Origin: Paraescarpia echinospica
Taxonomy: Eukaryota; Annelida; Polychaeta; Sabellida; Siboglinidae
Length of the DNA: 64,000 nucleotides
Reading direction: 5' to 3'
NCBI GenBank assembly: GCA_020002185.1
Contig: CM034533.1
Span: forward strand, 46,846,643-46,910,642
Below are positions 1 to 12,699 of the stretch, piece after piece. The notes below the pieces were generated by a model. It was not told the origin of the DNA. It ran no database searches and was given only the letters and a program-made list of their open reading frames with translations. The stretch's first letter is position 1; the number at the start of each line of letters is the position of its first letter. The translations under genes were made by a program, and so were the position numbers.

Positions 1-1905
1 AAAACATATGTCTACCTGTTGTGTTCACAATGGAGTTGTTGTCGTAGTTAGCATTGAATGTATAGCAGATTCCGGCGTCAGTTTCAATCAACTTGAAATC
101 TTCGTGGCTGCAAGGCTTCCCCCTCCAGTGACATCTAACAAAACGTAGCAATAACACATGCAGTTTACTAGAGATCAACAAAGAGCATGTAATACTAGCA
201 TACCCATATAGGCCGCAAAGTGAACCTCGAAAATGTGCTTAGAAATTAAGTTTCGTTCCGACTTCTCGGGGACTAAGATTTCTTTGCGGCATTAAGACGT
301 AAATAACGTGCCCAACATTGTGTTAAAGGCACAACTCGAATTTGTGCTAGATTAAAAGTTTAATTCGAGTTTATGTCGAACTATTGCGTTTTTGGCAGAG
401 CAGTAATTTTTTAATCTAGACCAATCACATTTCCTATTTCCGCCATATGACACGCAAAATGGCTGCGTCGATACCAAAATGAATTTTGACGTCGTCTCTA
501 TAAAAACGCGTTCTACTTGCTTTATGTACACGTCGCAGATTGCATCATTCGTCGTAGATGTAATTACAGTGAAAGCCTGGAACTGAATGTTAACAATATT
601 GTGTTCACTGACGATAATATTCCTGTTGACACCTCGCCGGATTTCATCCTTAAAAGTACCCAAGTTCAACTCTGAAGTCAATCCAGAACAATTTTAAAAC
701 TAAAATTTGTACTGATCAGCACAACAACTTCTCGAATAGATTAAATACAACGCCTGAAGTTCAACAAGAGGCAGAGTAACATAGGCCAACTTTTGAAAAC
801 TTTACATTCCTTTAGTTGGCATCAACGTCAATCCAACGATAATTGGCAACGTACAGTGAAATGTTGCCTGCCATCGTGTTGTTTAATACAATACATTCTT
901 GTTAACGTGAATGAGGTACGAAGACAAAGGTTAACCTTCCCAATTTCGTGAACCGATGCCGGGCAGAGTCAAGCAAAAACCCAAAATATCAACTTCAACT
1001 TTCAAGTTGCTACGAAATTGGACGTCATACGAACTTCGCAGACACAAGTATAAATAGGGCACCCGTTATGTCTTATACTGATGTTATATGTACAGTGTTT
1101 AGTAATTAATAGTTAAGAGTAAGTTAACATCTGCATTGGATGAAATATTGGACGTGCATGTATTGTTAATTGTAGATGTAATATTAAAGTAAATTAAATG
1201 ATTGGCACTTAAATACGCTGTCTTACTTTTGATCAGAACAATTAATAATTACTTGTGTAACTGCACGATTTGTGTTTAAGAAAATAAAAATCATATATAA
1301 ACATGAATTTGGCTACATCAGACTTTGATAAATTAAACAGTAATTGTAAAACAGACAATTTCAGAAAGTGAATGTCCAGCTTTATTAAATCATATATTAA
1401 CAAATCAGTAATAGAGACATTTTGCAATTATTGTGTAAAACACATTTATTTACAATAACGTACATGGGTAAGTTTCAACAAGGGACAATGCCAAATTATC
1501 TCTGAATGTTTACTACATATTAACTTTATACAAATACCCATAGATGAAATGACAAATACGGGGTTTGGAAATGATACATTGAGGCACATCATAAATCTGT
1601 CAGAATAATCATACCCAAAGCTACAGTCAGATTTGTAAATGTATTTCAACTATATCCACTTTCATTTAGGTAACACCATCATCCATTTGCCTTTAAATAG
1701 GCATACACCTCATAATCAAAGTCTTGAAACTAGCAAGGATTAGAAAATATCCCCTTAATGCTGTTATTAATGAATGCATACGTTCACACCTCCTCAATTA
1801 GTTGCCCCTGTTCTTGGCTAGTCTCAATATGTATGTGTAGTTCATACAATTCTGACACTGACAAGTAAAAAAACTGTACAACACATGATGTGTACATCAT
1901 ATATG
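1..1905. repeat. Left copy of a ~2-kb segmental duplication
   Basis: Matches 61,980-64,000 in the same orientation, colinear over its whole length with substitutions and small indels. It contains gene A exon 4 and the intron upstream of it (intron 3). Both exon and intron are conserved, so this is a DNA-level duplication and not selection on coding sequence alone. Similarity runs to about 1,900, where the right copy meets the window edge, so the true duplication may be longer. The offset between copies is about 61.98 kb. Confidence 0.93.
16..134 (-). CDS. DEG/ENaC channel gene A, exon 4 (extracellular domain)
   Basis: A 119-bp internal exon of an amiloride-sensitive-type sodium channel. Reading the minus strand, a TTGTTAG acceptor precedes it and a GTAGAC donor follows. 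It encodes about 39 residues beginning CHWRGKPCSHEDF and continuing to GICYTFN. This is the family signature C-x-W-x-G-x-x-C-x-x-x-x-(D/E)F ... G-x-C-(Y/F)-T-F-N of the extracellular domain. The first base completes the serine codon left open by exon 3 (TC+A), so the junction is in frame. The exon ends in phase 1. Later exons lie outside the window to the left. It is duplicated at 61,996-62,114 with five amino-acid differences. Confidence 0.93.
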
Positions 1906-3240
1906 AAATACAATGAATGCAGCTTTGCTCATATAATGTCATGATGGATGCATGATGGAAGACTGCATCTCACGGCACAGACACCATTCAATTATGCATG
2001 TCCATACAAACAACTATTTCGACCCACCGATCGATGAATCTGGTGGGCTGAATACATAATTCCAAGATGACACATAGGCCAGCTTAGTGTGGATGTACCA
2101 GGGTGTCTTTGAAAGAAGAAACCAACATAAAAAATACTGATGACAGTCTTCATAATGGAAAAATGAGGCAAATAGGGAAACAAATGTACAAAACATTTAA
2201 GTATAATACAATAGTTAATATGATACACTAGCAGTTGTAACTAGTAGTGTAAATATTATGTAAGATATATTATGTTAGTTATCTTTATTGGACATAAGTG
2301 CATTTAAGAATATATAGCAAGAAAATGTTGTTAACAATAGCCCTGAGTTTGGTTTTAAAAACACGCATAGCGAGTGTTGCAGTGCCAGTGGCAACTTTCT
2401 TTTCTTGATTTAATTGGATGATATTATTGTAGGATATTTACTCTGATGTAAACATGTGAAACCTGCATAACGTAGGAAATACTATAATAATAGTGTATAA
2501 AGTTTGTGCATCGCGAAATTCCGTGGCAATGCCGTAATATTTCGTTTTCTCAAACCTATACAGATTACATTGAATGGTGACATGCCAAGCAGGTTCAATG
2601 TCAATTGTAGCAGCTTGATCAACATAAATGTTCACAAAAATGTTCAAATTGCAGAGAAAATACGACAAAATACCAAAGGGACACAGTATTTGATGATGCA
2701 CAAACTTTACGCACATAACAGTACTCGATGATGACTCGTGCCGAATGCTTAAATTCAAAATAACAACATAGTCTAATTGAGCATATGTACTAACAAAAAG
2801 TGAGAAGTTAATTGCAGAAGTGCTCTGCATGACTGTTGGTGAACTCCACGTTATGGAATATTGTAGAGAAGACGCCAAGGTTGTATCATATGTGGTTGAA
2901 GCCGTGTCGCTATTTTTAAACTGCAGGCAAACGTATCTTATCATGATTCTTACAGTCGAAATTCAGCCACGTGTATTGACATTCACGATATCTATTCCAC
3001 GTATGAGGTGTAATCGGCTGGGTGGTGCAATTCGCGACGTGTACGAAAAATAGAAAGCCAATGAAACTAAGTTTCTTTAGGCCGTGAAAACTATATTATT
3101 TTCGCCACGGGGGCAGCCATGTTGACGTGTCCTGGGATTGGTCCAGATTAAAAATTACTCGTACCGAACGAAACAAAATAGTCCAAAGTAAATGCAAGGT
3201 TTTTTCTTGGAGGTGCAACATATCGCATCTATTCTGAGTA
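1906..3240. other. Gene A intron 3, no gene seen
   Basis: Intronic for gene A. It contains only short AT-rich ORFs on either strand without recognisable motifs, plus the inverted repeat noted at 2,985-3,175. Confidence 0.5.
2985..3175 (+). repeat. Diverged inverted copy of the 345-615 block
   Basis: Plus-strand sequence here resembles the minus strand of 345-615 and of 62,335-62,600. Shared features are a TTCACGATATCTATTCC-like start, a GCAGCCAT segment and a GATTGGTCCAGATTAAAAATTAC-like end (matched in pieces). It is probably an old interspersed repeat that also sits inside the segmental duplication. ORFs in it are not convincing. Confidence 0.5.
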
Positions 3241-5485
3241 TCAATGTTTAACAAGATGTAACAACATTGCCACCCAGAGAATTAACTCTATGTGGCAGGT
3301 GGACAAGGAAGCTCTTTGGTTTATCGAGAGTCCAACCATTTTATTTAAGTGTATCCCGCCCTTCTGAGGTATCTGTCGATTTTATTTTTAATCATATTCA
3401 CGCTACTAGCACCCACACAATAGCAGATAATATGTTCCATTTATTTACAGTTCTTCGTGAAAATGAGAACTTTCTTATATATAATCTGTACTGCTCCTTT
3501 GCTAATGTAACTTCATGTACTTTAGTCCTTCTATATTTCTTAACTGAGAACAAAATATTTCTATCAATATTTTCATAACCATTCAGAATTTTAAACACTT
3601 CTATCTGATCTCCTCTCAATCTCCTGGTATCTAGCGTTGTTAAACCACATTCTTTTAGGCGAATTTCATAACTAAGATCTAGTTTGTTTTCACTTTGAAG
3701 CTGCAATTCCACATTACTCTGAAACCTTCATATCAGCACTAATGACTAACCATAAGCCATTTTTTTATAGTAGTACTTAGTATAGTACCCCCCATTGTAT
3801 ATGCTACATCTTCGTTCCCATGTCTTATGTGGAGGCATTTACATTTCCAAAAAATTGAACAGCATTTACAATTTTTCAGACCATTTGATCAACTAGTAAA
3901 TGCTGTCTATCTCCATCACTTTTAATCCTTCTAAACACTTTTGCATCATCACCAAATTTTCAACAACTTGCTTGTCATATCATCATCCAAATCGTTGATA
4001 GCATAATATAGGTCCCTTCACTTTGAAATTCAAATTTCAGCTGTAGCTTGGTTAAGTACTTCTTTATAAACGTTGTAGTCTTCATAATTTCCAGTACATA
4101 TATACGACTTCCACATCATTTGTTTATACTTAATTTGTCCAATGGCTTCTTTCGATAAGTGTTTCTTTTTGGACCGTTTCCCTTGTTTCTGAAGGGTACA
4201 AGTTTATCGACTATGCACTTAATTTCACACTTTAATATATTCCAGTTACTGTTGCTGTCTTTTTTAGTGTGTTTTTCCAATCTATCTTTGCTAAATATTT
4301 CCTCGTCCTTATACCTTCTTTTGTGGAAATTTTTCCTATACTGCTTTTTATTATTCCTTTCTCATTTTAGTTTGACGGAAAATGTATCTGGTTGTGATCA
4401 TTACTCCCCTGTGGCTCACATATATTGACATTGTCAACTAATTTATTCTGTGACTACAAAACTACGTCTAACACATTCTGACCCCTAGTTGGTTCTAGCA
4501 CATGTTGAGAAAGGAAATTATCTTGAACTAAAACTAAAAACTTGTGGTCCTCACTCCCCATACTATATGGAGATTTCCATTGTATATGCCCGTGGTTAAA
4601 ATCCCCCTTAATAATACAGTCCTGTTTGGTTACTTCCCTTATAGCGATTTGTATTTTTCATTCTCTTCTATGCTTATGTTTGGACTTCGATAAACTAACC
4701 CAACTGTTAACGTTGAGTTTCCTGTAACTATGTTACGCCAAAGAGCTTCTTCGCAATCTCCTTCTGTTTCTAAATTTATTTAATAAGCCTGGATAGATTC
4801 TTTAATATATAAAATAATAATTCCACCTCCCTTTCTTCCTATTCTATCTTTCCTAAACATTACATATCTTATCAGTCCCAATTAGGCATCTGATATATCG
4901 GTGGTGGTACAGGATTCGGTTATACCTATTATGTGAGGGTCAATATCTTCTACCATAATGTTTAGTTTATTTCTTTTGTTTACTATGCTCCTTGCATTTA
5001 AACAAACACATTTATATCCAGCTTCAGAAGAGTTTTCCAGACTGTTCATTTGTGCTGGCAATATCTATGCCTCCAGTTTCAAGGTTTTCTGTGAGTCCCC
5101 CATGCGAATCTAGTTTAAATAGATGCAACCTGTCCCACTCTCAACAGATCGCAGCAGATTCTCTGAGAAAACTGCTGCCCCCTTTCCTCTAAGATGGAGG
5201 CCATTTCTCATGTACATATCTTCCCTCCCAAAAAAGTATCCCCATAAATCTATGAATCCCACCCCCTCCTCTTCACACATCTGTTCAACTTATGTGTTGA
5301 TCGCCATCCTCTTGCAGTTTCTATACGTTGCCCCACATCCTCCCATTACTAGCAACATTCCTGAGAGAATGCTCTGTTCAACTCTTGTCTTCTTTAGCTT
5401 CCTCACTAACTGTCTATACTTCTGTACTATCCCTGTCTGCATTATTTAATCCTACGTGTACTCCCTTGCCATTTCCAAATACCTT

Positions 5486-5983
5486 CTATACCCTTTCAGT
5501 CATATGTTCTATCCTAGCCCCCGGTAGACAAACAACGACGTTATTCCCCTTGCTCAGTGTCTTGTCCGTATTTCTCGTAATGGAGTCGCCCATAAACACC
5601 CTATCTTTCCTCATTGCCCCCTCAATTAATGCCTCATAGTAGCTCCTTCTTCGGTTTGCATCTGTGTGGTAGTTTTCTTTCCCCCCTGCCGCCTTCTCTC
5701 CTGTCACATTCTCTTCCGATTCATTCTTTCCTGTCGCTTTTTCTCTTGTCACCTTTCCTCCTGTAATTGTCCCTTTTATCGACTTCTCTTCTATCACATT
5801 TGCGCTCACTTCCTTTCGTCCCTTCATCTTTCCTCCCATCTCGTTTTCTTCTCTCCTCTCCCTTCCCATCTTCCCTCCCTCCTTCTCTACGGTCACTTTT
5901 TCTCCTGTCACCTTCACGCTTGTCACGTTTTCTGTCGTCGATTTTCCAATTTCTTCCCCTCCAATCACCTTCCCTCTTCTCAT
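5486..5983 (-). pseudogene. CR1 ORF1, linker and start of SGNH esterase
   Basis: An open stretch of 165 codons. The first ~110 residues are a strongly biased Lys/Glu/Gly/Thr/Val linker made of imperfect VTGEKVT-like heptads. After it comes RKDRVFMGDSITRNTDK, whose GDSI is block I (nucleophile serine) of SGNH/GDSL esterases. CR1 ORF1 proteins are known to carry such an esterase. The frame is then lost, and remnants of the esterase C-terminus continue towards 5.1 kb. Copy 3 preserves the C-terminal half with the DGLHL block. Confidence 0.7.
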
Positions 5984-6020
5984 TCTACTTTCCTCAGTCT
6001 TATTGCCTCTGTATTCTCAT

Positions 6021-6290
6021 TTAGTCTTGCAGTATTTCCACCTCTCTCCCTGTCGTCTCTCTCCATTCGACCTGTCTCCTTGCTAATTCCTTCACAATAT
6101 CTGTCGACCTAACTATCTCCTTCTGCAGACACTCCACCTTCCAACACCCAGTGCACTGAAAGGTGAATCCCTCCTCCATGGTGTCTGCCCATGACTTCCC
6201 ACAGCCGGACAATGCAAAATCTACCCAGCTGTGGCAGTGATCGCACACAAAGTGTCGCTTTGTCTTTACTTGCCGCTTGCAAGGCGCCAT
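6021..6290 (-). pseudogene. CR1 ORF1, N-terminal PHD-like zinc finger part
   Basis: Ninety codons starting MAPCKRQVKTKRHFVCDHC. Cysteines are spaced as C-x2-C ... W ... LSGCG ... F-x-C-x2-C, a PHD/RING-like finger typical of ORF1 in CR1-type LINEs, where it is thought to act in RNA or protein binding. The reading frame breaks at 6,021; the next ORF1 piece continues in another frame at 5,983. Confidence 0.7.
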
Positions 6291-6300
6291 ATCCCTATCA

Positions 6301-7370
6301 GAATTTATTTAATAACTTAACTAACTTAGTCTTTATAAAGACTGTTCCATGTGTACTACAGCACACGTTATGTTATTTTAATTACACGGCTGACTATCTA
6401 TCCTATCACGAACGCAAACATTACCGGTAGTGACCTAATTTAAATACAATCAATTACGTTACGTTAGGCTGCTTTATTTATTTAGGTTACGCCGCGCCCT
6501 AACGAATACTTGGGACTACGCAAACAATCTGGAGTTCGCCCGACTATCGCCCTTGTTTAATTTTAACAACAATGCTACCTAATCAAAATATATAGCAAGT
6601 ACTGGCTTACACATATATTATATCTTATATAAGTACTTTTATGGTTGTTACTTTATCTCTTATATATTCTACCACATAATCATGTTTGTTAAATCTTGTT
6701 TATAATTGATCGAAGGCTAAGTTACCCTATTATCACTCACTATACTAAAGTTTTCTAAAATACTTTTTGTAACTAACTTTAAGCACAACTGCTACTCAAT
6801 ATAAGTTTATGAATAAGATTGAGGCAAGAATAATACTTATCAATCAGTAATTCCACTTGTTTATCAACTTTTCTGCACCACCACTTTCTACGATCTATCT
6901 CCGCCAATATATGTGACACACTCGTAGTAGGGTTTAGTATCATGGTTGAGTAATACATGCACCTTGACAATATACTTATATACATTACACTAGTTGATAA
7001 TATTATAATATAATTAAAATATAATTTTAAGAAAAGTGTGAAAAACGGTCTATTGGAGCTCACCTCTTTCAATGTTCGATTCGCACTTCCGACAAATGTT
7101 CACTAGGGCCCATGTATGATTTGTTTACTTAGCAGTGCCACGACATATTTAGATGTGTATAGTACAATAACGCCAAACGGCTGGGGTCCTTCTTGGGCAG
7201 GGGGCCCGTTTTGCATGCCGTTCCCCTATGTGATAATTCATTATATTCTGACAGCATAAAACAGATCGGCAATATACTGCACGCTTATTAATAGTATTTG
7301 TATTGCCGTTATTACCACGGTTACTTAATGGGTTAATTATTGTAAGTCACAAGGTTGTTCAATAACTTAC
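6301..7370. other. Gene A intron 3, upstream part, no gene seen
   Basis: AT-rich. May include the 5' untranslated part of the CR1 copy. No coding or RNA gene recognised. Confidence 0.4.
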
Positions 7371-7532
7371 GACACAATCATATCTTCTTTGAGGTGCCTA
7401 TTCTGAATGAAAACGTCCCCCATTGATATGTTGCCGACACCCCACGATTCGTAGTTGAAGGTTGATGTGTTCGACGGACTGTACATGGCGTTCAACCACT
7501 TGTACATGTCGTTTTCTACCGCGGCGACGAGT
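7371..7532 (-). CDS. DEG/ENaC channel gene A, exon 3 (extracellular domain)
   Basis: A 162-bp exon on the minus strand with acceptor TATTGCAG and donor GTAAGT. It encodes 53 full codons, beginning LVAAVENDMYKWLNAMY and ending with NRHLKEDMIV. The region matches the stretch after TM1 in DEG/ENaC channels that leads into the C-x-W-x-G motif. Asn-Thr-Ser and Asn-Ile-Ser sequons fit an extracellular location. Its first base closes the arginine codon of exon 2 (AG+A) and its last two bases (TC) open the serine completed by exon 4. No frame conflict, and no competing ORF explains the splice sites. Confidence 0.9.
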
Positions 7533-7551
7533 CTGCAATATACGTATGATG

Positions 7552-7575
7552 CATATATATATATATATATATATA
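7552..7575. repeat. (AT)n microsatellite
   Basis: About 12 pure AT dinucleotides, about 20 bp upstream (on the minus strand) of the exon 3 acceptor. Confidence 0.85.
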
Positions 7576-7579
7576 CGGA

Positions 7580-9030
7580 GCAACGAGCATAGTCGTCAAT
7601 GTTATTATTACTATTTAAAAAGTATCAGATTCACACCGAATCTTTAAGAAATAATTAGCCCTTACTCTCTAGGCGCCATGAGGTAGTTCCATGTTTGTCC
7701 CTCTTTCCATTTTACGACCACTTTCGTATAGAATATAACCACAATTTGAAATGGTATGTGTGAATACAGTGTGTCCCATAATCTGGAAAGGATTCGTTAT
7801 TAGCTGTCTGGCTAATGCACAACATAACAGTCACATTATATTGCTACAAAATTACTGCACATTCGAATCTATTCAAAATGTCATTAATAACAATTAACTA
7901 AAAAAGAAATTACAATGTGGCCCTGTTAATTTCCCTACCATTGCCCTCTTAGTCACCAGGTGGCGCACACGTCTAGCTATCGCAGGTAGATGCGTTTTGG
8001 TAACGGCACCGTCTTGCATGTACTTAAACGGAAACAACAGCCTGAATAAAGGGAATACGAACACAATGCAAGATCCATTTCAACTGTACGACTTTCATGT
8101 CAAGATCGACGGTCGTGTTGACAACGAATATATGTAACCTTTAAAATACATATGATTGCAAATACTTTATATGGTATAAGGCGGTGGATTTTTGATGCGC
8201 CAACGTTATGTTTGCACTTTCGAATTCTGTTCAGAGTAGTTGATTTTGTTCATGTTCTTTTACCTTACTTTTTATGTTGTTCGAGGCTGTTTTGAACTTA
8301 ATTTTGTTAACTTCATTTCATTTTTAATATGCATAATGTACAACACTACAGAGAGGCTCCAGAGAGAAAAGTCCAGGCGGCCCAAAACCTCCAATTGCAC
8401 AAAATTGAGGTTCGCAAAAAACCACTAGCGGTCGAACCAATTTTTATTGGGTGGGCTGTGAGCCGGAGCTTCATCATCACTCCGCTGCCGCACTGTCGGA
8501 TAATGAAATCGGATGATGGGGGGAAGATCTTCCGCCAAGGCTTCTCCACCACTCCACAGTCGCCACACCGTCATCGCGCTGTCAGGTCGGAAGACGAGGG
8601 TGGGTATTGTTGGAAAATCTTCGCGGCGACGTTAATAATGTCTTTTTGGGGGGTGCACGTAACGGGGGCACATCGGGCATAGCGTGGCCAAATTCCAAAG
8701 ATCTGGGGGACATGTGCGACACCGGCCCCTGGATCCGCCTATACACTAATAATGATTATATATACGTATCTACGAATTAATCCAAATCAGTGATTCCATC
8801 TGATGGCGGCATGTAGGCTAACAGAACATTCCAATTGCAAGTTTTGTTCTGCCAATCTCTCCCTCGGCGAAGTAACTCTGCCAGGCGAGAGTTGAGAGAA
8901 ATTAGAAACTAATAAAATGACGCTAACTAAAATTATTTTGATTTCTGAGTTTCGAAATCCGGGATCTTCGAGATACTTCTTTCACGAGTCTCACCAGTTT
9001 GGTTATGTTGGATTGGACTTCAAAAGACGG
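7580..9030. other. Gene A intron 2, no gene seen
   Basis: Intronic. A GC-richer part at 8,370-8,740 with overlapping ORFs on both strands and a GGATCCGCC-type end looks like an old transposon remnant, but no protein domain is recognisable. Confidence 0.4.
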
Positions 9031-9250
9031 ACGGGGTGCTGTTGGAGATTTGTCATAAGTCTTAACAGTTCGGTCTTGTTGGTTTGTATATTAGAAGACA
9101 GGGGAGCTCTTGGAAGTTGGAAGCGAAAATCCTGGAGATAACTTTCCTTTCCGGGAGAATGTTATCTTCATTAAAAATCCGGAAATTTATATTCTTTTAC
9201 GTGAGTGCGGGATTCCGGGAGATTCTATATCTGAGTAACGGGTGGATGGA
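9030..9250 (+). repeat. Interspersed repeat, GGTGCTGTTGGAGATTTGTC family, copy 1
   Basis: Shares the GGGTGCTGTTGGAGATTTGTC-type start and the later GCGAAAATCCTGGAGAT / TCCGGGAGA segments with copies at 39,575-39,790 (plus) and 43,990-44,240 (minus). Non-coding, probably a short mobile element. No termini resolved. Confidence 0.55.
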
Positions 9251-9306
9251 GAAAACAAAGATTACATCACATTTATTTTATAAGTGAACACTAAACAAGA
9301 CGTTAC

Positions 9307-9474
9307 CTGAATGCGTTTTGGTTGCAAATCGTGACGGCTGGAAAGATGACTGGCCCCTGTTCTGTCATCGTGATCTTCGTGGTGACGGACCAACGGGAGT
9401 ACTGGCTCACCAGAGATTGACATTGGTACACAAACAGCAACACGCTGATGAGAACGACACCGAGCCAGAGGATC
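9307..9474 (-). CDS. DEG/ENaC channel gene A, exon 2 (TM1)
   Basis: A 168-bp exon, minus strand, with a pyrimidine-rich acceptor ending CTGCTGCAG and a GTAACG donor. It encodes the first membrane segment (ILWLGVVLISVLLFVYQ) followed by the hallmark FPAVTICNQNAF just outside the membrane. The first G completes the arginine codon left by exon 1 (AG+G) and the last AG is completed by exon 3. An in-frame ATG lies 5' of this acceptor, but using it would lose the His-Gly motif of exon 1, so the spliced reading is preferred. Confidence 0.93.
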
Positions 9475-9479
9475 CTGCA

Positions 9480-12160
9480 GCAGAGGAACGCCGGATAACA
9501 ACACGTGCAGACTGGATAGTTCATCAATTGTATGCACTACCTAATGTATGACGAACGGGGTTTTCATTTAGTTTTCCATTAAACGCCCCTCATTAAGTTG
9601 ATTATCAGTGAGTCCTCGACAGGTTTTTTTACATTTCCCTGCGTGGGACCGTTTATTTCCCCTGGCAAAAACACGAGAGAGAAAGTACCAACGGCATATG
9701 GCGTCTCCTCCAAAAGACACAGGCAAAGTAGGGTAAACGAAATTGCCCAAATTTCGATACAGCGGCCGAACCAGCCCCGCTCCACTGCACCCCACCTGAT
9801 AGTCTAATACGTAAAGGGCGTCGTGTTGTTAGTCAGGATTACAGTTGTTCTTTCTCATTTATTAGCAAATCCAAATTTGTTTACATATATAACTAGTACG
9901 ACATTGTCAAAGTCACATACTGTCAGTTTTTTGCGTATTTGTCTAGTACAATTTGATTATAACAATAAGTTTCTAACAGTAAACAAGGATTCTTCAAATA
10001 ACTCCAGAAATGGAACATATTATGTATGGGCTGTGCAACAGAAATATTAAGCACAAAATGCCATGCACAGGTATATATCATATACGGGGGTTGTAAATAG
10101 TGCGACGCCGTGACCCATTTATTTCTAACACACTGCGCGATGCCGACACACCAGTTTGTTGCCTCCGTTTCCTTCACCCGAGTAGATATAGCGTACACAG
10201 TGGAACCTCACTATTAAGGTCATCCCCGAGACTGGACAAGAGTGACCCGAATAGCCAGGTGACCATGTTCGCGGGACTGATTTCCTATACATTTCTCCTT
10301 CTAAAATAACAAACTGTCTCAGGGTGACCTTAATTCAGAGGTGGCTGTATTACCGATGTGACCGTAAAGCGAATTTTTTCTGTTATTCTTCTTACTTTTA
10401 AAATGTGACGAAAACAAGTACGTCTACTCCTTCTACGTGTTGTCTTTCTCCCCCTTCTAACCGGTCCACTCCATTCAACTCTCTGACCTTTCCTCTACGG
10501 TACCATCGTGGTCGAATCTTTCGAATCCAACACCGTTTCCACATTGAACACCTCAGTGTAGCTTCTGTTCTTATGAGAAGTGCGGAAATCTGCGTGTGGA
10601 AATCTGCACCGCCACGGGGCGATGACGCGATGCGATAGGCGACGCGATTCGCTATGCGATGGCATACATTATTAAAATGCCGTAATGAGCATGCGTATGC
10701 CGAAAATGAGACTTATGTACCGATTTGTATTTCATTAAACAAATTCCCTTTGTCTTCAGAACATGTGTTGATGGCTGATGACGGTGTACGGTGTAGTGCA
10801 CAGTAAAATATATATTTATTTTGCACAAAGGAGTGTGTGTTCGTGCTTGTAAATATTGTGACGGAAGTTTACAGGGATTGAATTTAGTCAAACATAAATA
10901 GGGTTCAGGCAGGCAACCTCTTCACAAAACTAGGCTAGGGGCCCGACACCAAAGCTGATCTACAGCCCCCATTTTATTTGTGAAATTATTTCCATCTGGA
11001 TATCCTTAGTCGCTAATATAAACGCTATTTCGTGTGCCTCCAAACACGAAAACCAAAGATGATTTAGGCCATTTTCATTAATATGAAACATTAACCAACT
11101 GTTTTGAGGCCTATATTTCGTGGAGTATTTATTAATTAATTACATAATATCTGGTAAGAATGCAACCTATCGTGTTATTTATAAAATATATAAATTAAGA
11201 ATATAACAATTTACTCATTTAGGTTATATAGTTTATACACCGATCCCCAATACTTCCATGTGGGGGAAATAAAACTGACACCTATTCTCTGAGACGATCT
11301 TTGATACAAATGCAGTGCTACTTAATGACTTATTCTGGCTTCCCTAGTAGGTCAGTGTATATACCGTCTTTTCCTTTTTCGTTTTGAAATTTGCGAACGA
11401 AAAATGAAAAAAGCAAACAATGCTCGTTTTTAGTTTTTATATTTGATGTACAAAAAACGAAAAACGAATACAATCTACTATTCATGGAATTTCTTATACA
11501 TGTTAGAAAAACAAAATGACGATCAAATAAACCGTTTTTCGTTTTCACCACATCAGAACGGAAAATGAAATACGACAGCAGCGCCAGTCGTTTTTTGTTT
11601 TTGCATTTAGGAAGCTTCTGCTGCCTTACCGCTTCGGCTACGTCGCAAAAGTTGGTGCCTTCGGCGATACAATTCGGTCGCACTGGCTGCGTTTTGAAAA
11701 CAGATTAACTGAAATTGCATCGTCGCCGAAGTGGTATTGTTGCTGACACGACAAGTACGGGCGAATATTGGTCGTTTCGGCGCTCTTGTTTTATGAAAGG
11801 TTTCGACTACTAAATTGATTATACTCAAATATATTTCCGTGATAAACTACTTGATTAATTATTGTATCTAGCTGAAATACATAATATAAACCTAGTATTT
11901 GAGATTGTACTATTATGTGAATGTGCTTGAAAATCTAAATAACAGTACAGCATATTTGAATACAAATATTAGTATTTAAAAAAATATACTCGAATTAAAC
12001 GTATTTTGAGATCGCCCATATTTTAAGTTAACTATAACTGTTTAGTGAATCTCCATGCCTCCATACAATACCATACTTTACTTTCACAATTGTACATGAT
12101 TGTTTATAATAATACTATCCAACTAGAAATCAGGTACTGCTTACGTCTTGCACAAGGGTG
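9480..12160. other. Gene A intron 1, 3' part, no gene seen
   Basis: Intronic. ORFs on the minus strand at 9,568-9,795 and 11,607-11,828 have no recognisable domain. They look like repeat remnants, since overlapping frames are both open. Confidence 0.4.
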
Positions 12161-12163
12161 GTC

Positions 12164-12473
12164 AGAATTGGTTAGTTTAGAGTTACATTGTAGAATGAGC
12201 TATTTGCTGCCCTATGTATCAGTTGGCATTGGTTAGTTTAGAGTTACATTGTAGAATGAGCTATTTGCTGCCAGATGTATCAGTTGGCATTGGTTAGTTT
12301 AGAGTTACATTGTAGAATGAGCTATTTGCTGCCAGATGTTTCAGTTGGCATTGGTTAGTTTAGAGTTACATTGTAGAATGAGCTATTTGCTGCCAGATGT
12401 ATCAGTTGGCATTGGTTAGTTTAGAGTTACATTGTAGAATGAGCTATTTGCTGCCAGATGTATCAGTTGGCAT
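12164..12473. repeat. 61-bp minisatellite, 5 copies
   Basis: Five head-to-tail 61-bp units starting ATTGGTTAGTTTAGAG; starts fall at about 12,167, 12,228, 12,289, 12,350 and 12,411. Units are nearly identical, differing at one or two bases, so the expansion is recent. Lies in gene A intron 1. Confidence 0.95.
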
Positions 12474-12699
12474 TTGATATGTTATTTGATAAATTGTGTT
12501 TTGGCAAAAATTACCGGTGGCCACATAGTTTCAGCGGAATATGGAACGCGGAGATACTTGTTAATGTTTGACGCCGTTTTATCTTAAAATTGTATAGTAC
12601 GTGAACAAGGCTATATGGAGTAGTGGAAAGTGATATATATATAATTATTGTTTGATATTGTATGGGACATGGTGATTCACTGGACAGTTTGATTAAATT

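Larger units (their letters stand above)
3248..6300 (-). mobile_element. CR1-type LINE, copy 1 (internally deleted)
   Basis: A non-LTR retrotransposon on the minus strand, inside intron 3 of gene A and in its sense orientation. From 5' to 3' it holds ORF1 (PHD-like finger, low-complexity linker, GDSIT esterase block), the ORF2 endonuclease start (ARSIVNKRNKLN-like reading and GDFN region, about 5.1-4.4 kb), and then the C-terminal end of the reverse transcriptase (RLKECGLTTLDTRRLRGDQ). The catalytic RT core is missing, so the copy is internally deleted and dead. The 3' end carries degenerate TCTTGTTAAA-like units, as in the copies at 12.7 and 30.2 kb. The 5' boundary is uncertain and could extend to about 6.6 kb. 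Confidence 0.85.

Noticed and set aside
352..681. 109-codon minus-strand ORF, with a relative at 62,333-62,605
   Set aside because: Lies in the duplicated intron. The two protein readings diverge much more than the DNA would allow under selection, and exon 3 joins exon 4 in frame without it.
5666..6112. Ser/Leu/Phe-rich plus-strand ORFs
   Set aside because: Antisense shadow of the CR1 ORF1 Lys/Glu-rich linker.
9303..9527. Start of gene A at the in-frame ATG just upstream of TM1
   Set aside because: A strong acceptor inside this ORF (CTGCTGCAG at about 9,475) joins in frame to the exon at 25.2 kb, which supplies the conserved His-Gly motif.
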